The notes: generated from the sequence alone by a model not told the origin. A stretch of 64,000 bases of DNA from Gordonia hongkongensis (GCF_023078355.1 NZ_CP095552.1:4402001-4466000); one strand, 5' to 3'. Numbered from the stretch's first letter, positions 16,758-28,488 are shown. Numbers and translations: made by a program.

Positions 16758-18905
16758 TCATCCCATTCCCGGAAGAACACGAACGAGGAGATCGATCAGC
16801 CAGATGCCGACGAACGGCGTGACCACCCCACCGATTCCGTAGACCAGTAGGTTGCGGCCCAACACCTTCGACGCCGAGTCCGGCCGGTAGCGCACGCCGC
16901 GCAGCGACAGCGGGATGAGCGCCACGATGATCAGAGCGTTGAAGATCACCGCGGACACGATCGCCGACTGCGCCGAATGCAGGCCCATGATGTTCAGGGC
17001 GTCGAGTTGTGGATAGACGGCGGTGAACATCGCGGGCAGGATCGCGAAGTACTTCGCGAGGTCGTTGGCGAGCGAGAACGTCGTCAGGGCACCTCGGGTG
17101 ATCAGCAACTGCTTGCCGATGCCGACGACCTCGATGAGTTTCGTCGGGTCGGAGTCGAGATCCACCATGTTGCCGGCTTCCTTGGCCGCCGAGGTCCCGG
17201 TGTTCATCGCGAGACCCACGTCGGCCTGCGCCAGTGCGGGTGCGTCGTTGGTGCCGTCGCCGGTCATCGCGACGAGACGTCCGGCGGCCTGCTCCGAGCG
17301 GATGAGATCCAGCTTCTGCTCGGGTGTGGCCTCGGCGACGAAGTCGTCGACACCGGCCTCGGTCGCGATGGCCCGGGCGGTGAGCGGGTTGTCGCCGGTG
17401 ACCATCACGGTGCGGATGCCCATCGCTCGGAGCTGCGCGAACCGCGCTGTCATGCCGGGCTTCACCACATCGGACAGCGCGACCACGCCCATGACCCGGG
17501 CCGGTTGCCCGTGGGCACGGACGCCGACCACCAGGGGTGTGCCACCCGCCGACGAGATCCGTTCCACGTCGGCGGCGACCGTGTCGTCGACAACGCCATT
17601 CCCGGCCGTGACCCACCGGGTGACCGCATCGGCGGCGCCCTTGCGGTATTCGACCGGGTTCCCGCCGGCCCGGGAGTCTACGCCGCTCATCCGGGTCTGC
17701 GCGGTGAACGGGATGATCGTGTCGCTGACCGGACGGTCTGGGCCCGTCTCCACGTCGGCGTCCACCCCGTATGCGGTCCGGCAGAGGTCGACGATGCTTC
17801 GTCCCTCGGGGGTGTCGTCGGCGAGGCTGCACCGGTGGGCGATCCGTGCCAGTTCCTCGACGGCCACGCCCGGTGCCGGGAACAGGTCGGTGGCACGACG
17901 ATTGCCGTAGGTGATCGTCCCGGTCTTGTCCATCAGCAGGGTGTCGATGTCGCCGGCCGCCTCGACCGCGCGCCCCGACATGGCCATGACGTTGCGCTGC
18001 ACCAGCCGATCCATGCCGGCGATGCCGATCGAGCTGAGCAGGGCGCCGATGGTCGTCGGTATGAGGCATACCAGCAGCGCGATCAGTTTCACCGGGTCGG
18101 GTGACTGCCCGGCGTACTCCTGCATCGGTGCGACGGCGACGACCGCCAGGAGGAAGATCACCGTCAGGCTCGTCAGCAGGATGTCGAGCGCGATCTCGTT
18201 GGGGGTCTTCGTCCGCGCGGCGCCCTCGACGAGCGTGATCATCCGGTCGACGAAGGTCTCCCCCGGCGCCGTGGTGATCCGAACGACGATGCGGTCGGAG
18301 AGCACCACGGTTCCGCCGGTGACCGCCGACCGATCGCCACCGGATTCGCGGACGACCGGCGCCGACTCACCGGTGATCGCCGACTCGTCCACGGTGGCGA
18401 TTCCGTCGACGACGTCGCCGTCACCGGCGATGACCTCGCCCGCTTCGACCACGACGAGGTCGCCGATCCGCAGGTCGCTGCCGGCGACCTCCTGGGTCGC
18501 CCCGACCCCGGCGACGTCGTCGTCGACAATGAGCCGACGGGCGACGGTGTCCCGCTTCACCTTTCGAAGGCTGTCGGCCTGCGCCCGGCCGCGTCCCTCG
18601 GCGACGGCTTCGGCGAGGTTGGCGAACAGGACGGTGAACCACAGCCAGGCGGCGACGGTCCAGCTGAACCAGGACGGCCGCAGCACCGCGAGCGCGGTGG
18701 TCACCACCGCGCCGAGGAACACGACGAACATCACCGGGTTCCGGGCCTGATCGGGCGGGCTGAGCTTCCGCAGTGCCAGCGGCATCGACGTCACCAGCGA
18801 ACGCCCGTCGAAGGCGCCGCGCGACACCAGTGTCGGCTCGGGGTCGGTGGGATCCACGACGCTCGTCTTGTCGGGATCGTCGGTGGTGACGAGTTGTGTG
18901 GTCAC
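16758..18905 (-). CDS. kdpB: KdpB, potassium-transporting P-type ATPase catalytic chain
   Basis: A 715-residue P-type ATPase subunit. The actuator motif TGES is at 178-181, the phosphorylated Asp326 is in DKTGT, and the hinge motif [16 protein letters not shown] is present. Membrane helices near 55-100, 245-285 and at the C-terminal end match KdpB topology. It hydrolyses ATP to drive potassium through KdpA. The GTG start overlaps the kdpA stop (GTGA). Length and motifs are normal, apart from an N-terminal tail of about 25 variable acidic residues. Confidence 0.97.
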   Translation of the reverse strand: MTTQLVTTDDPDKTSVVDPTDPEPTLVSRGAFDGRSLVTSMPLALRKLSPPDQARNPVMFVVFLGAVVTTALAVLRPSWFSWTVAAWLWFTVLFANLAEAVAEGRGRAQADSLRKVKRDTVARRLIVDDDVAGVGATQEVAGSDLRIGDLVVVEAGEVIAGDGDVVDGIATVDESAITGESAPVVRESGGDRSAVTGGTVVLSDRIVVRITTAPGETFVDRMITLVEGAARTKTPNEIALDILLTSLTVIFLLAVVAVAPMQEYAGQSPDPVKLIALLVCLIPTTIGALLSSIGIAGMDRLVQRNVMAMSGRAVEAAGDIDTLLMDKTGTITYGNRRATDLFPAPGVAVEELARIAHRCSLADDTPEGRSIVDLCRTAYGVDADVETGPDRPVSDTIIPFTAQTRMSGVDSRAGGNPVEYRKGAADAVTRWVTAGNGVVDDTVAADVERISSAGGTPLVVGVRAHGQPARVMGVVALSDVVKPGMTARFAQLRAMGIRTVMVTGDNPLTARAIATEAGVDDFVAEATPEQKLDLIRSEQAAGRLVAMTGDGTNDAPALAQADVGLAMNTGTSAAKEAGNMVDLDSDPTKLIEVVGIGKQLLITRGALTTFSLANDLAKYFAILPAMFTAVYPQLDALNIMGLHSAQSAIVSAVIFNALIIVALIPLSLRGVRYRPDSASKVLGRNLLVYGIGGVVTPFVGIWLIDLLVRVLPGMG

Positions 18906-20707
18906 AGCAGTGCCTCGGCAATCGGTCCCAGCGCCATGGCCGGGAAGAAGGTGAGACCGGCGACGAGCACGATGGTCGCGGTCAGGAGGAATCCGAACAG
19001 GAGTCCGGAGGTGGGCAGGGTCGAACGCGTCTCCGCCGCAACGTCATCGGTGGCGGTGTCGGCAGGGACGGTGAGAACCGCGGTCGACGCGCCGCCGACT
19101 CGGTCCCCGGTGGCGGCCGACGGTCGCGCGGGGTCCCCGGACCGGGCGTCACCACCGCGTGGCGTCTGCCGGGCGAGCAGCCCGGCCAGCGCGAGCACCA
19201 GCACGATGGGCAGGAAACGGCCCAAGAGCATGGCCATGCCGAGCGAGGTCTGGAACCAGTCACCGGTCACCGTGAGTCCGCCGAACGCACTGCCGTTGTT
19301 GTTCGCCGCCGACGCGTACGCGTACAGGACTTCGCTGAACCCGTGGATCGAGCCCGGAGTGCCCGGCTCTCCGCTGTTGCCCTGCGCCTGCGTCGTCGAT
19401 CCCAGGATCATGGAGATCCCGGTGCCGATCAGCACGAGCGCCGGCATCACCAGCACGTACAGCGCGGCCATGGTGATCTCGTGCTGTCCGATGCGTTTAC
19501 CGAGGAAGGTGGGCGAGCGCCCGACGAGCAGACCACCGATGAAGACGGTGATCATCGCCATCACGAGGATGCCGTACAGACCCGATCCCACACCGCCGGG
19601 TGCGACCTCACCGAGCAGCATGTTCCACAGGACGGCGCCGCCGCCGACCGCCGAGAAACTGTCGTGCGCGGAGTTCACCGCGCCGGTCGACGTGCCGGTC
19701 GTCGACACCGCGAACAGCGCCGATCCGGGGATCCCGAACCGGACCTCCTTGCCTTCCATCATCGCCCCGGCAGCCGCGGAAGCGGCCCCGGCGGTGCGGC
19801 TCTCGAAGACCCATACGAGCGTGAGCATCAGCGACCAGATCGCGGCCATCACGGCCAGCAGCGTCAGTCCCTGCCGGCGGTCGCCGACGAGTGTTCCGTA
19901 AGTGCGCGTCAGGCAGACCGGGATCAACAGGAGTGCGGCGATCTCCAACAGGTTCGACAGCGGCGTCGGGTTGGAGAACGGGTGTGCCGAGTTCGCCGAC
20001 AGTGTCCCGCCACCGTTGGTGCCGAGTTCCTTGATGGCCTCCTGCGAGGCGAACGGGCCGAGCATGCTCCGCGCGTCGGCACCGTCGAGGGTGGTCCACC
20101 CGAACCCGGTGTGCCAGGACTGCACCAGCCCCTGGGTGATCAGCAGTGTCGCGAGGACGAGGCTGAGCGGCAACAGGATTCGGACCGATCCGCGCACCAG
20201 GTCCACCCAGAAGTTCCCGATCTCGCCGGTTCCGCGGCGGCTCACGATCCCGCGGATGACCGCGATCGCGACCGCCAGACCCACCGCTGCCGAGACGAAG
20301 TTCTGGACGGCGAGGCCGAGCATCTGTGTCAGGTTGCTCATCACCACTTCGGGCGAGAAGGACTGCCAGTTGGTGTTGCTGACGAAGGAGATCGCGGTGT
20401 TGAACGCCATCGACGGGGCCACACCGGACTTTCCGTCGGACCACGGCAACACCCCCTGCAGACGCTGCAGCAGGTAGACGACGAGGAACGAGATCAGCGA
20501 AAAGGCCAGCACCGCAAGGGCGTAACCCACCCAGGTCTGCTGGCGGCGCGAATCGACCCGCGCCATCCGGTAGAGGACGCGCTCGACGCGCAGGTCCTTG
20601 TCGCTGCTGTACACCCGCGCCATGTGATCGCCCAACGGGATGTAGGCGACGGCGAGGATGACGAGGAGCGCGGCCCCCTGGAGCAGTCCCGCAACAGTTG
20701 TGTTCAC
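18902..20707 (-). CDS. kdpA: KdpA, potassium-binding and translocating subunit
   Basis: A 601-residue polytopic channel-like subunit. The four potassium filter segments are visible: [38 protein letters not shown] and [11 protein letters not shown]. It is about 40 residues longer than usual. The extra sequence is a Gly/Ala/Asp/Thr-rich stretch around residues 510-560, between the last two membrane helices, and is probably a variable loop. KdpA binds potassium with micromolar affinity and passes it inward through the tunnel to KdpB. The GTG start lies 4 bases after the kdpF stop. Confidence 0.96.
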   Translation of the reverse strand: MNTTVAGLLQGAALLVILAVAYIPLGDHMARVYSSDKDLRVERVLYRMARVDSRRQQTWVGYALAVLAFSLISFLVVYLLQRLQGVLPWSDGKSGVAPSMAFNTAISFVSNTNWQSFSPEVVMSNLTQMLGLAVQNFVSAAVGLAVAIAVIRGIVSRRGTGEIGNFWVDLVRGSVRILLPLSLVLATLLITQGLVQSWHTGFGWTTLDGADARSMLGPFASQEAIKELGTNGGGTLSANSAHPFSNPTPLSNLLEIAALLLIPVCLTRTYGTLVGDRRQGLTLLAVMAAIWSLMLTLVWVFESRTAGAASAAAGAMMEGKEVRFGIPGSALFAVSTTGTSTGAVNSAHDSFSAVGGGAVLWNMLLGEVAPGGVGSGLYGILVMAMITVFIGGLLVGRSPTFLGKRIGQHEITMAALYVLVMPALVLIGTGISMILGSTTQAQGNSGEPGTPGSIHGFSEVLYAYASAANNNGSAFGGLTVTGDWFQTSLGMAMLLGRFLPIVLVLALAGLLARQTPRGGDARSGDPARPSAATGDRVGGASTAVLTVPADTATDDVAAETRSTLPTSGLLFGFLLTATIVLVAGLTFFPAMALGPIAEALL

Positions 20708-20711
20708 GGCG

Positions 20712-20810
20712 TCAGAACCTCTCCGGGAACACGAGCGCCACCAGGAGGAACAGCACCGTCGCGGCGGCCAGGGCCAGCAGCACGACGTTGGTCACCCCGT
20801 CCGCGGTCAC
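20712..20810 (-). CDS. kdpF: KdpF small membrane subunit
   Basis: A 32-residue peptide read from the minus strand: a GTG start, then TADGVTNVVLLALAAATVLF, ending LVFPERF. It is a single hydrophobic helix of KdpF size in the expected place, 4 bases before kdpA. KdpF stabilises the KdpABC complex in the membrane. Its start overlaps the stop of another tiny ORF (GTGA), so the whole series is translationally linked. Confidence 0.85.
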   Translation of the reverse strand: MTADGVTNVVLLALAAATVLFLLVALVFPERF

Positions 20811-20899
20811 GATCTGGTCCGCACATCGAGGGCCCGCACCGCCAGCACACACAGGGCGAACCCCGCGAGGGCCGGCAGCACGTACACGAGGTCCGCCAC
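20807..20899 (-). CDS. Small membrane peptide upstream of kdpF
   Basis: A 30-residue peptide from a GTG at 20899, with GGAGAG 8-9 bases upstream. It reads ADLVYVLPALAGFALCVL and then a basic tail ending in VRTRS. It is one predicted membrane helix with positive charges on the C-terminal side. The stop overlaps the kdpF start as GTGA, which argues that it is translated as the first gene of the kdp operon. I do not know a named family for it. It may be a leader that couples translation, or an extra small Kdp partner. Confidence 0.6.
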   Translation of the reverse strand: MADLVYVLPALAGFALCVLAVRALDVRTRS

Positions 20900-21051
20900 G
20901 CAGTCACTCTCCGATCACATCGACATCCACCACTCGGTGGCCACGTCGAAGGATCACGCAGCCCGACGGGCCGCGAAAGAGTCCTTAACGCATTCCATAC
21001 GCGGGCCACGCCGTTATTGATGCGGCGTTGACATCCGCGCGGTGCGGACCT

Positions 21052-21447
21052 CTACGTCGTAGGCGTGATGACGATCCCCACGCTGCCGTGATCGCCCCGG
21101 CGGAGCTTGCTGCCCAGGATCGTGATCTTGCCCAGGAGTCCGTACTTGTCCGCGATGGCCTTCTTGACGCGGCCGCTGTCCGCCGCGTCGAGCACTTCGG
21201 CGGTACCGCTGACCGGTGCGCCGAAAGACTTGTGGCCCCGCACATCACAGGCCTGCACGACGACGCGCGGATCCCGGCGGAGGCGCTTGACCTTCCACGA
21301 ATCCGCGACGGTCCACATGACGAGCTGGTCGCCGTCGAGCGCCGCCCACAGCGGCGAGGTCACCGCGGTGCCGTCCTTGCGGTAGGTCGTGAGATTCACG
21401 TACTTGGCGGTGCCTGCTTCGCCGAATGTCGCCGCGCTCGAGGTCAT
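21052..21447 (-). CDS. PPOX-class F420-dependent oxidoreductase
   Basis: A 131-residue split-barrel protein of the pyridoxamine-oxidase-like, F420-binding group. Typical segments are KYVNLTTYRKDGTAVTSPLWAALDGDQLVMWT, WKVKRLRRDPRVVVQACD and KYGLLGKI near the end. Such proteins reduce diverse substrates with reduced F420 in mycobacteria and relatives. The ATG at 21447 overlaps the stop of the preceding racemase-family gene (ATGA), so it shares that operon and probably the ATTGT-N2-ACAAT control site. That link hints at a reduction step in the same pathway, but this is inference. Confidence 0.85.
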   Translation of the reverse strand: MTSSAATFGEAGTAKYVNLTTYRKDGTAVTSPLWAALDGDQLVMWTVADSWKVKRLRRDPRVVVQACDVRGHKSFGAPVSGTAEVLDAADSGRVKKAIADKYGLLGKITILGSKLRRGDHGSVGIVITPTT

Positions 21448-22190
21448 GCGGCAATGCTACGGGCAAACAGTGTCTGCGCATGGCCGTCCGACGTGCCCGC
21501 GGGCCCGTTGATCTCGCCGAGGACTCCGGCGTCGCACAGGGTCGCCCAGGCGGTGACCTGGTTCGCCGACAGGACGGGCTTGCCGAGTTCGGCTTCGAGG
21601 CCGGCGAGGATGTCGTAGGTCCACAGGTTGGTGCAGGACACGAAGATCGCCTCGGCGTCGGGGTGGTCCGCGGCGCGGATGAGGTCAGCGGTCACGTGGT
21701 ACGGAATGGTCCAGATCTCGGAGTTCCGCCCGAGCCCCGCCTGGGCGACGACGCTCCGGCCGGACTCGGCGAGGAAATCGCACAGCAGGCCGGTGAGGGA
21801 CGCGGTGTACGGCGTGGCGACCGAGAGCGTGCCGACGTTCAGCGCATCGAGGGCGCGGATCAGGGCCTCGGACGTCGTCACCGCCCGGTCGGCGCCGGCC
21901 GCGACCATGCAGTTCGAGATCTCGAGCGCACCGGCCATCCCGTAAACGAAGCTGCCCGACGCGCAGGCGTAACCGAAGGAGCGCGGACCGACCGACGAGA
22001 CGGCGCGCACGGCGGCGGCGATCTCGGCGTGGTTGTTGAGGTCGCGGCACAGTTCCACGTCCACCGGCGCGTCGATGAAACCGGTGCGGGTGAAGTACAG
22101 CGACACCGAATCCGGCATCCACCGCCACAGCTCACGATCGAGAGCCATGTCGAACGGGCACACCATCCCGATACCGATCTGGGCCGTCAT
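21444..22190 (-). CDS. Asp/Glu racemase superfamily enzyme (maleate isomerase-like), second copy
   Basis: A 248-residue paralogue of the enzyme at 10472. Both catalytic cysteines are present: Cys76 in GYACASGSFVYG and Cys186 in FVSCTNLWT, matching the pair in maleate cis-trans isomerase. The KPVLSANQVTAWATL segment follows. A two-cysteine site allows racemase or isomerase chemistry, unlike the single-cysteine copy. The start at 22190 (MTAQIGIG) fits homologue length; ATG at 22208 is an in-frame alternative. An inverted repeat identical in core to that before the first copy sits 25 bases upstream. The gene is coupled to the F420-type oxidoreductase by an ATGA overlap. Confidence 0.85.
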   Translation of the reverse strand: MTAQIGIGMVCPFDMALDRELWRWMPDSVSLYFTRTGFIDAPVDVELCRDLNNHAEIAAAVRAVSSVGPRSFGYACASGSFVYGMAGALEISNCMVAAGADRAVTTSEALIRALDALNVGTLSVATPYTASLTGLLCDFLAESGRSVVAQAGLGRNSEIWTIPYHVTADLIRAADHPDAEAIFVSCTNLWTYDILAGLEAELGKPVLSANQVTAWATLCDAGVLGEINGPAGTSDGHAQTLFARSIAA

Positions 22191-22214
22191 GCACGGATGA
22201 TGGCACATTGTCGG

Positions 22215-22226
22215 ATTGTCTACAAT
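22215..22226. promoter_or_regulatory. Operator ATTGT-CT-ACAAT upstream of second racemase-family gene
   Basis: A 12-base perfect inverted repeat with 5-base arms. Its arms and 2-base centre spacing are the same as in the core at 10441-10452. It overlaps the stop codon of the tag gene and lies 25 bases before the racemase start, where a repressor would cover the promoter. The shared site is the main evidence that the GntR regulator at 7679-8467 controls this distant operon. Confidence 0.65.
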
Positions 22227-22825
22227 TTGTGCGGGCTCGCCTTGCGCAGCGCCGCTTCCACGTCCTCGCGGATCACGCAGCCGTACGCGTGGTCGTTGAC
22301 CATTCCCGTTGCCTGCATGAGGGCGAACATCGTGGTCGGACCGACGAACCGCCAGCCGCGCTTCTTCAGGTCCTTAGACAGAGCGAGCGACTCGGGCGAG
22401 GTCGTCATCGAACCGGGTACGTGGTCCCCGGCGGGGGCATAGTTCCAGAAATAGGACTCCAGCGACCCCTGCTCGTCGATCAATTCGACGGCCCGGCGAG
22501 CATTGTTGATCGATGCCTCGATCTTGCCGCGGTGTCGGATGATGCCGGCGTCGGCGAGCAGCCTGGCGACGTCGGCCTCGGTGAAGCGTGCCACGCGTTC
22601 GATGTCGAACCCCGCGAACGCCGCACGGAAGTTCTCCCGCTTGATCAGGATCGTCCGCCAGCTCAGACCCGACTGGAAGCCCTCGAGGCAGACACGCTCG
22701 AACAGCGCCGTGTCACCGGCGATCGGGAACCCCCACTCCGTGTCGTGGTAGGTGGTCTCCGGCTCACGCGCCGCCCACAGGCAACGCGCTCGACCGTCGG
22801 CGATCGTTATGGTGTCGTCAGGCAT
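22220..22825 (-). CDS. tag: DNA-3-methyladenine glycosylase I
   Basis: A 201-residue base-excision repair enzyme of the Tag family. It begins RARCLWAA, followed by YHDTEWGFP, which carries conserved pocket residues. It continues with FERVCLEGFQSGLSWRTIL, the helix-hairpin-helix region FRAAFAGFDI, and the family signature WRFVGPTTMFALMQATGMVNDH with its zinc-binding histidine. It removes 3-methyladenine from alkylated DNA. I chose the ATG at 22825 (MPDDTITIAD), since homologues begin just before RCxW. The stop codon lies inside the operator of the next operon, so read-through into the racemase gene is possible. Confidence 0.93.
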   Translation of the reverse strand: MPDDTITIADGRARCLWAAREPETTYHDTEWGFPIAGDTALFERVCLEGFQSGLSWRTILIKRENFRAAFAGFDIERVARFTEADVARLLADAGIIRHRGKIEASINNARRAVELIDEQGSLESYFWNYAPAGDHVPGSMTTSPESLALSKDLKKRGWRFVGPTTMFALMQATGMVNDHAYGCVIREDVEAALRKASPHKL

Positions 22826-23080
22826 GCACGCCCCTCTCGTCGCGAGGAGGCTACTCCGCGACACCGACATCCCAGCTCACCGGCGGTTCGGAGGGCGCGA
22901 GCGCCGCCGTTATCTCCCCGTTACCAAGTATTGCGAAAGCGTCCCGTTGTGTGTCGCGATGATCACTTTGCGCAGCGCGGGGCCTAGCGTTGGACACATC
23001 GCAACTCGGCCACCCGGCGCAGTGCCGCCCGACGTGAGCCCCGAGAGCGGGACAATCCATCTGCGGCAAGGAGCTTCGTG

Positions 23081-23635
23081 ATGAATGACACCGAACTGAG
23101 CACTCTCCTCGCCCGGGTGGCCACCGGCGACATGGACGCGTTCGCACAGTTCTACGACGCGACGTGTGACCGGGTCTACGGCATGACGCTGCGTGTCCTC
23201 CGCGATCCGGGCTACAGCGAGGAGGCCACCCAGGAGACGTTCCTGGCGGTCTGGCGCAATGCCGATGCCTACGATCCCGCGTCCGGCTCCGCATTGTCGT
23301 GGATTCTCACGCTCGCGCATCGTCGCGCGGTCGATCGCGTGCGCTCGGAGTCGGCGGCGACCCGCCGGACCGTCGCCTACGGCATCGCCGACACCGGCCG
23401 CGAGGTCGACGAGGTCAGCGAATCGGTGGAGCGACGCGAGATCGCCCGCCTGATCCACACCGGCCTGGAAACCCTCACCCCGCTGCAGCGCCAGGCGATC
23501 GAGCTCGCCTACTTCCATGGGCTCACCTACCGCGAGGTCGCCGAACATCTCGACGTCGCCCTGCCGACCGTCAAGTCCCGCATCCGGGACGGCCTGATCA
23601 GGCTCCGGCAGACCGTGCCGGTTCGCGTCGCCTGA
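23081..23635 (+). CDS. sigK: ECF sigma factor, SigK-like
   Basis: A 184-residue extracytoplasmic-function sigma factor. Region 2 (about 10-90) includes FYDATCDRVYGMTLRVLRD, YSEEATQETFLAVWRNA and SALSWILTLAHRRAVDRVRS. Region 4 (about 120-178) has LTPLQRQAIELAYFHGLTYREVAEHL and TVKSRIRDGL. These blocks resemble mycobacterial SigK closely. No RskA-type anti-sigma gene follows, whereas SigK normally sits next to one. The start is the ATG at 23081 with AAGGAG 7 bases upstream; the preceding GTG is too close. Control must come from elsewhere, or the anti-sigma gene has been lost or moved. Confidence 0.85.
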   Translation: MNDTELSTLLARVATGDMDAFAQFYDATCDRVYGMTLRVLRDPGYSEEATQETFLAVWRNADAYDPASGSALSWILTLAHRRAVDRVRSESAATRRTVAYGIADTGREVDEVSESVERREIARLIHTGLETLTPLQRQAIELAYFHGLTYREVAEHLDVALPTVKSRIRDGLIRLRQTVPVRVA

Positions 23636-23961
23636 CACCACCCGCACCAAGCCCCACCGTCCCGACCGGCCCCGCTCGACGGCGATCACCCGCCAACCGA
23701 GTGGGGTCGACTCATGTCGGCACCCGGGCGAACCATCTGTGGCGTCGACCACACAAATTTTGGGACGCAGGCCAGGTCACAGCCGTTACCACCTGGCGTT
23801 CGACGCGAATCCACCGACCACGTCTCCCGCCGCCCGGCCCGGACAGGCAAAATCATGGGTGGATGTCACGCGAGTCCATCCCCGTCGTGATATCGGTAAA
23901 CCGGACCCACAAGGCCGCACACACAAACGCGTCGACCAAGACAGAATCGAGAACACATCGC
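23636..23961. other. Intergenic region upstream of icd
   Basis: No gene is seen in these 326 bases between the sigma factor and the isocitrate dehydrogenase start. One frame stays open through it but has no family-like sequence or convincing start, so I treat it as non-coding. The part from 23740 to 23961 is less GC-rich and probably holds the icd promoter. I see no strong palindrome. Confidence 0.5.
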
Positions 23962-26199
<2,238 letters not shown>

Positions 26200-26208
26200 C
26201 TGGAAGCC

Positions 26209-26236
26209 GGCGTGGGTCTCGAGTGAGACCCACGCC
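26209..26236 (+). terminator. Hairpin terminator after icd
   Basis: A perfect 12-base stem, GGCGTGGGTCTC against GAGACCCACGCC, with a four-base GAGT loop. It starts 10 bases after the icd stop. No T-run follows, which is common for GC-rich actinobacterial terminators. The rest of the gap to 26523 shows no gene or other structure I can support. Confidence 0.8.
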
Positions 26237-26523
26237 GACTCGTCAGACCCATTCGAACTGGTTCAGACGCTGGCCCGAACTATTCGTCGCGACAACGACA
26301 TCCGGACTGCGGAGTAGTGCATGCGATCGACAACATCCTCGAGGATTGGAACCGCAGCCGGGGTTGACCAGTCGTGCGGTGTCACGGCCCGTCGTGCGCC
26401 CATCGTGCGTGTCGGCGGGCACAGGCAACGCGTCTATCGCCCCGTGAAGCTCGGCGCGGCCGCACGTAGTCCTCTCGATCTCTTCGGCGTACACACGCTG
26501 CTAGCAAACAGGCCGGGGATCGG

Positions 26524-27462
26524 TCAGTCGGAGTAGCGGGGCACGACGGCGAACACCTCGATGTCGCGCGGTACCCCCTTGGCGCGGAATCGCCGACGAC
26601 GAGTGGCGTACCGATCGGCGCCGGCGGCCTCGACGGTCGCTCCGCTGGCCAACAGCTCACCGGCTCCCGCCGCTGCCGCGACCCGAGCGGCGACGTTCAC
26701 ATCGACACCGAGGAAATCGTCACCGACCGCCCGCGGTTCGCCGGTGTGGAGACCGGCTCGCAGCTGTGGCCGGTAGTCCCCGACCGTCAGGGCACTCACG
26801 GCGACGATCACCTCGTGACCGGCCTCGATCGCTTCGACACCGTCGATGAACACGGCCATCGTCCCGTCGCCGAGATGTTTGACGATGCGTCCGCCGCGGC
26901 TGCGCACGATGTTCTCGGTGACGCCGTTGACGTCGCGCAGGAGTTGGAGGACCTGGTCGTCTCCGGCATGCAGGGCCCACGTCGAGAATCCGACGAGATC
27001 GGTGAACAAGATGGTGGCGGGGACTGGGGTGCGTTCGGATCGACGACGTCGTGTGGTCACCAACGCCTGCCACACCTGGATCGATGCGAGGCCGAGCTCT
27101 CGTATGGCACTGGGTTTTTCGGGCCGGGACTCGCTGATGAGGCGTGCCACGCGGTCGGATGCACGCGGCCCGGTGATCGGGCTCTCGTCGTGCGGGATCA
27201 GATCTCGTGCGGCGCGAGCCGCCTTGACGACCCCGGCGCTGGAGTCGGTGCGGGCCAGCAGGTCGGCCATCCGGCGCCCGGGTCCGGGACGGTCGGGATC
27301 GTCGCGTCGGACGGGAAGCCGGTCGCCCCGACGACGGGTCGACCCACCGGTTCTATCGTTCGCTGCGGAGGGTTCGTCCGCGTCGGATGTCGCATCGTCG
27401 TCAGTCGGACCGGGATCCGGGAGACCGTCGCGGTCACGTGTCGAATCGTCGGCTCCGGTCAC
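26524..27462 (-). CDS. Class III adenylate/guanylate cyclase domain protein
   Basis: A 312-residue soluble protein. The first 70 residues are disordered and Asp/Arg-rich. A helical stretch (about 75-145) leads into a cyclase catalytic domain (about 148-305). All six canonical catalytic positions can be matched: metal Asp155 (FTDLVGFS) and Asp199 (KHLGDG), substrate Lys195 and Asp249, and transition-state Asn256 and Arg260 (VDVNVAARV). An Asp at the substrate-selecting place favours ATP. With no membrane anchor of its own it may depend on the small membrane ORF whose stop overlaps its GTG start (GTGA). It is probably an active cAMP-forming cyclase. Confidence 0.85.
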   Translation of the reverse strand: MTGADDSTRDRDGLPDPGPTDDDATSDADEPSAANDRTGGSTRRRGDRLPVRRDDPDRPGPGRRMADLLARTDSSAGVVKAARAARDLIPHDESPITGPRASDRVARLISESRPEKPSAIRELGLASIQVWQALVTTRRRRSERTPVPATILFTDLVGFSTWALHAGDDQVLQLLRDVNGVTENIVRSRGGRIVKHLGDGTMAVFIDGVEAIEAGHEVIVAVSALTVGDYRPQLRAGLHTGEPRAVGDDFLGVDVNVAARVAAAAGAGELLASGATVEAAGADRYATRRRRFRAKGVPRDIEVFAVVPRYSD

Positions 27463-27740
27463 GCCTTGAGTCTAGTGGCCCCGCTCATCGCGAGACCGAC
27501 ACCGCCGCGGCCTCGGTGACACCGTTCCAAACGCTGAACAAGCCACACAACGCCGACCCACGTCGCACTGCGACGGGGCCCGATGTGACGACTGATGACG
27601 TCGACAGTCGCGAACATCGACAAGGTGATCCAGACGCAGAACAACACAAACAACGCGAAACCGATATAGAACGGCCAGTTGTCCGCGCGGCAATCAGCAG
27701 CGCATTCGGATAGTCCGGCCGTGGCCATCAGCACATCCAC
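27459..27740 (-). CDS. Hypothetical small membrane protein
   Basis: A 93-residue ORF with one clear membrane helix (WPFYIGFALFVLFCVWITL, about residues 22-40) and a second possible hydrophobic segment at ATWVGVVWLV. After residue 68 the sequence becomes Arg/Gly-rich and does not look like a membrane protein. The neighbouring frame instead reads FSVWNGVTEAAAVSVSR and stops, so another one-base error is possible near 27540. As written, its stop overlaps the cyclase start (GTGA), supporting translation. I do not recognise a family. Confidence 0.4.
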   Translation of the reverse strand: MDVLMATAGLSECAADCRADNWPFYIGFALFVLFCVWITLSMFATVDVISRHIGPRRSATWVGVVWLVQRLERCHRGRGGVGLAMSGATRLKA

Positions 27741-27934
27741 AATCTAATCGCCGCGGGAAGCCCTACCCGACGGCCTTGTCGAGGAGGACGACCGTGTCGA
27801 CGAGCGCACCGCCTGCACGGGGATCATGCCATCGAAATTCACTCATCCATCATTACGGTCGGCCCTCACAGGCGGGTCGTCATTAGTTCGAGTGGCGCTG
27901 TACGAACTACGCGAAGCGTGCTGCACCCGTTCGA

Positions 27935-28470
27935 TCAGAATGGGGCGGCGGAAATGTAGAGCCATGTGCTGCGGTCACCCGCCTGGGGGTCGAACCACAC
28001 GGTGAGATGACCGCCCCACTCCCCGCTGACGCCGGGTCGTTGTAGTCGCCAGCCGGCCGACCACATGCCATCAGAGTCGGTGAGCGCGGCGGACCGTGCC
28101 TCGACGGTGAGCGCATCGACGCCATATTCGGCGGATCGGTGGTCGCACAGCGCAGCCGTGACTGCCGAATGATCCTGTCGCGCAGCATCGCACTGTCCGC
28201 TTTCACGACGAGGTAAGCACTCGGTTTGCCTTGCAACTGCGATGTCACTTCCCCGTAGTCGATGGCACTGTCGTTCAGGTGAACACCCATGGCTTCGGCG
28301 ATCCGTTCAGCCCCGTCGGCGTCTTCTGTGACCGACACCTTGGACAAGCTGTCCTCGAACCACGACGAGCGAAGAGTGAGCCAACCAGCGGCACCGATGA
28401 GCACGATCGCGGCGGCGAAGGCGGTGATGATTCCACCGAGCACCCAGAAAAACAACACCTTGGTACGCAC
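27935..28470 (-). pseudogene. Small membrane-anchored protein, apparent frameshift
   Basis: The N-terminal part (MRTKVLFFWVLGGIITAF and a hydrophobic helix to about residue 33) is followed by a soluble domain with DSLSKVSVTEDADGAERIAEAMG. After LRDRIIR, near base 28166, the frame turns into low-quality Pro/Arg/Ser sequence. The next frame continues sensibly as AVTAALCDHRSAEYGVDALTVEARSAAL, then GHLTVWFDPQAGDRSTWLYISAAPF, and stops at 27935. Adding one G after ATTCGG restores a single protein of about 178 residues. It would be an outside-facing domain tethered by one helix. The gene follows the membrane protein at 28489 by 18 bases, so the two probably form an operon. I know no family for it. 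Confidence 0.65.
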
Positions 28471-28488
28471 TCATCAACTGTGGCACGC

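Noticed and set aside
18896..21031. Very long plus-strand frames (up to 711 residues) opposite kdpA and kdpF
   Set aside because: They are Arg/Asp/Gly-rich mirror frames of high-GC coding DNA, with no recognisable domain.
23299..23961. N-terminal extension of isocitrate dehydrogenase in the open upstream frame
   Set aside because: The extension is Arg/Pro-rich, overlaps the sigma factor gene, and the family N-terminus begins exactly at the ATG at 23962.
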